64,000 nt of DNA from Hybos culiciformis (lineage: Eukaryota; Arthropoda; Insecta; Diptera; Hybotidae), in the NCBI GenBank assembly GCA_964007475.1, contig OZ023273.1, forward strand, positions 143,193,308 to 143,257,307. The letters are read 5' to 3'. Below, one piece after another: positions 61,675 through 64,000 of this stretch. Position numbers and translations under genes: made by a program. Numbering within the stretch: position 1 is the first letter of the stretch; every line of letters starts with the position of its first letter. The notes beneath the pieces were generated by a model, which had not been told where the DNA came from, made no database searches, and saw nothing but the letters and a program-made list of their open reading frames with translations.

Positions 61675-63860
61675 ATCCATAATTTTATTTTTATATATCA
61701 TAATTAAAATGTTTATTAAAGTAGTTACATTCTCTATTTTTTATTTTGTTGCCCTAACTTTAAAAGTGACACATTATGAATTTATGATGTCAATATGTTT
61801 TGTTTTTTTTTTATAAATTTTTTGATTTCCGGTATTGGGAAATACAAAAATCTATTTTAATAAATAATAACGAATTTATGTAAAATTTTGTTCATCTCAA
61901 TTTTCAATACACAAAATTGACATATCAAAGTATCTGCTCATTTTATTTTCGCTTCCGGAATCTAAATAATTCATTTTATTAATAATTCTAAATTTGGTCG
62001 CAACTTTAAAACAACATATAATTTTTGAACTATTTTAAATTATAAGTTATTTTATTTCCATCTAACTAAACTTGTATACAAAAATAAATATGTAGATATA
62101 TTTTGTGTCAGTCAGCTTGCATTTTATCTAGGATTTAAAAATTGAATATTCAACAAATATATACCTATATTTTTAATTATTTAATATATATTTAATATTG
62201 TTAAAAATTAAAACCAAAAAAAAAATAATTTTAATGTCAATTCATTAATTTTTTTTGTTTTCGTTTACTTTTCTAAAAAAAAATTCGTTCAATTCAATCA
62301 AAACTTATAATATATAAATAAAAATTATAATATATAAATAATTTCCCAATGTTTTTTATTTATAAATAAAAAATTATAATAATCAACTTTAACTCATAAT
62401 AATTTTGCTTGTCCTACTTTATTTTTATCTTTTTCATCATAATTAAATAAATTACCCAGAAAATTAAAACACATAAAATCAAATCATTAATTTATACTCT
62501 CATTTTAATTCATAAAAACTCAATTATATACACCTTTAAATTAAAAATTCTTCTTTAATTTCTTTTCCCAAACAAGGAATTTTTAATTTAAACGTGATAA
62601 ATATCTTTCTCGTTAAAAATTGGTATATTAATCCAAAAATAAAGTTAATTTTGTATTTTTTTTTTACAGAATTAATAGAATAGGTGTACTTTATTTTGGA
62701 TGTAATTTGATCCTTGTAAAAATTACTTATACCTATAAATAATTTTCCTATAATTATTATTGTTTTTAGTTAAATAATATTATTTTATAGCAAACTATTC
62801 TGAATATATTGACAATAAAATTAAATACAGATAATTAGATGGACTTTTAATTTTCTATAAATTAAATTATTTTAAGAATTCAATTACGACGGATTAGTTC
62901 GAAGAATAAAAATTTACTTGCACTTCAGAAATATCTGCTTGTAATGCTAGTGATATTGGAGTCTTACATAATGCCACAATTGATTACCGTTTTCTTCAAC
63001 TTTCACACCAATTAAAATGATTTTTTAATTCTACACTTAATTTTATGATTTTTATAACAAAAAAAAAAAATCCTTATCTTTTTTTTATCACTTCAGTGCC
63101 ATCAAAAAAAAACAAAAAATATTTTTTAGGCACAGACTTTGGAAACATTTTCTGCACAGAAAATGTAAAAAAAAAATTTTTTTTAACCCACGTGAATGTT
63201 GTTAATCAAAAATCTAATAAATATTTAATCACCCTCTTAATTTATAAAATACATTTATGCCTACAAAATGTACATATATATATATATATAAAATGAAAAT
63301 GAGCTTCACTTCATATAAATATTTATATATATACTTATTATTATATAAGAGGACCTTTGTTTTTATGGTAGTAGAGACCAACGTAAAATGTACTTATTTA
63401 TGTATATTATATATGGGAAAAGTTTTTTTTTTTATTGGTGTTTAAAAAAAAAAAACTTTCTCATATAGATATTTGTACCTGTGTCCTGTGTTGTATAGTA
63501 CTGTGTTCAGGTTCACCCATGAATATTATATATGTATATATAAAAAGTGTATTACTATGTAGTATATATTGTAATATAAAATTTAAGGATATTGAACTCA
63601 ACTTCCTTGTTGAATACATAAATAATTAGAAAAATGTATTTTATAACTTGTTAACCATAGGGTACTTTAAAAATAGATTTTGATTGTGATTAAAAAAAAA
63701 AAAAAATTATTTGATAATAATTTTTTTTTTATATTTACATTATACGACAATTTGTGGATGATTGTTATGAAGTTATGAAATATTTATTAACAACGAGCTT
63801 CAAGTTGAAAATTTATAATAGCTACACAAAAACCAAAAACTATGAATTACCTGACTAATA
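61675..63860. other. AT-rich stretch, presumed eys intron
   Basis: No gene is recognised. Contains an imperfect 21-bp direct repeat of TTATAATATATAAATA (about 62307 and 62327) and a TA run at 63273-63291. Confidence 0.55.
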
Positions 63861-64000
63861 CCTAGTTTACATGATAGACCAACCGTGGTTGAGTCGAAAT
63901 GTGGTTGAAAAGAGCTCAAGTGTTTACATGATGTAGTCGAAAAGCATGTGGTTGAACTGTGGTTGAATTGAGTTTGACAACAACAACAAAAAAGAAACAA
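63861..64000. repeat. Edge of an interspersed repeat with GTGGTTGAA subrepeats
   Basis: GTTTACATGAT occurs twice (63865 and 63922), and GTGGTTGAA or a close form recurs at 63885, 63901, 63949 and 63959. Base composition shifts upward in GC compared with the neighbouring DNA. This resembles the left end of a non-autonomous DNA transposon with subterminal repeats, cut off by the window boundary. Confidence 0.4.

Noticed and set aside
55000..64000. Search for further eys EGF exons
   Set aside because: No plus-strand segment with EGF cysteine spacing and splice sites was found; presumed to lie beyond the window.
1..64000. CRISPR arrays, rRNA, bacterial operons
   Set aside because: No spaced short identical repeats, no rRNA-like conserved blocks, and intron-bearing insect genes instead of operons.

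Overview
The window is about 64 kb of very AT-rich eukaryotic nuclear DNA, dense in poly(A)/poly(T) runs and ATT/AT microsatellites. It has short spliceosomal introns, long gene-poor stretches and several small transposon remnants. The two recognisable genes point to an insect. One is an eyes shut (eys/spacemaker) homologue with Asn-rich low-complexity coding sequence, and the other is an insect-type MKRN2 opposite strand protein homologue. Diptera or another AT-rich insect order would fit, but the sequence alone does not settle the order. No bacterial, organellar, rRNA, tRNA or CRISPR features were seen.

Layout. Positions 1-2070 are non-coding, with one perfect 20-bp palindrome. Positions 2071-3571 hold a composite inverted-repeat (foldback) element. 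It has a 26-bp outer terminal repeat, a second 24-bp inverted repeat followed by GTCACG-type subrepeats, and a 689-bp near-perfect palindrome flanked by TA. Positions 4685-5282 hold an unrecognised gene-like reading frame broken by one in-frame TGA and one apparent frameshift. From 5.3 to 14.8 kb there is only AT-rich DNA with a small inverted-repeat element (11901-12061). Positions 14813-15874 are three near-identical head-to-tail copies of a 355-bp unit. A hAT-type MITE with a perfect 8-bp target duplication lies at 17162-17484, and a TTTTCCGG-rich repeat with a 57-bp inverted repeat at 18600-19385.

Positions 23214-22284 (minus strand) carry a three-exon MKRN2OS homologue. A promoter-like segment lies upstream of it (two CACGTG E-boxes, a TTTCGCGC E2F-like site and a TATA-like string, 23524-23655). 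Positions 24-51 kb look intergenic or intronic. They contain a 20-bp-stem hairpin (25062-25124), a TA-flanked MITE (26969-27156), small duplications, and a 5'-truncated non-LTR retrotransposon tail (48544-48885).

Positions 51455-54908 (plus strand) hold the first two coding exons of the eys homologue. They encode an approximately 300-residue Asn-rich leader, a signal-like hydrophobic segment and the first EGF repeats. The rest of the window (54909-64000) appears to be the next eys intron. It holds a second hAT-type MITE (59385-59553) and, at the right edge, part of another repeat. The two genes are unrelated in function; nothing suggests a coordinated multi-gene system.
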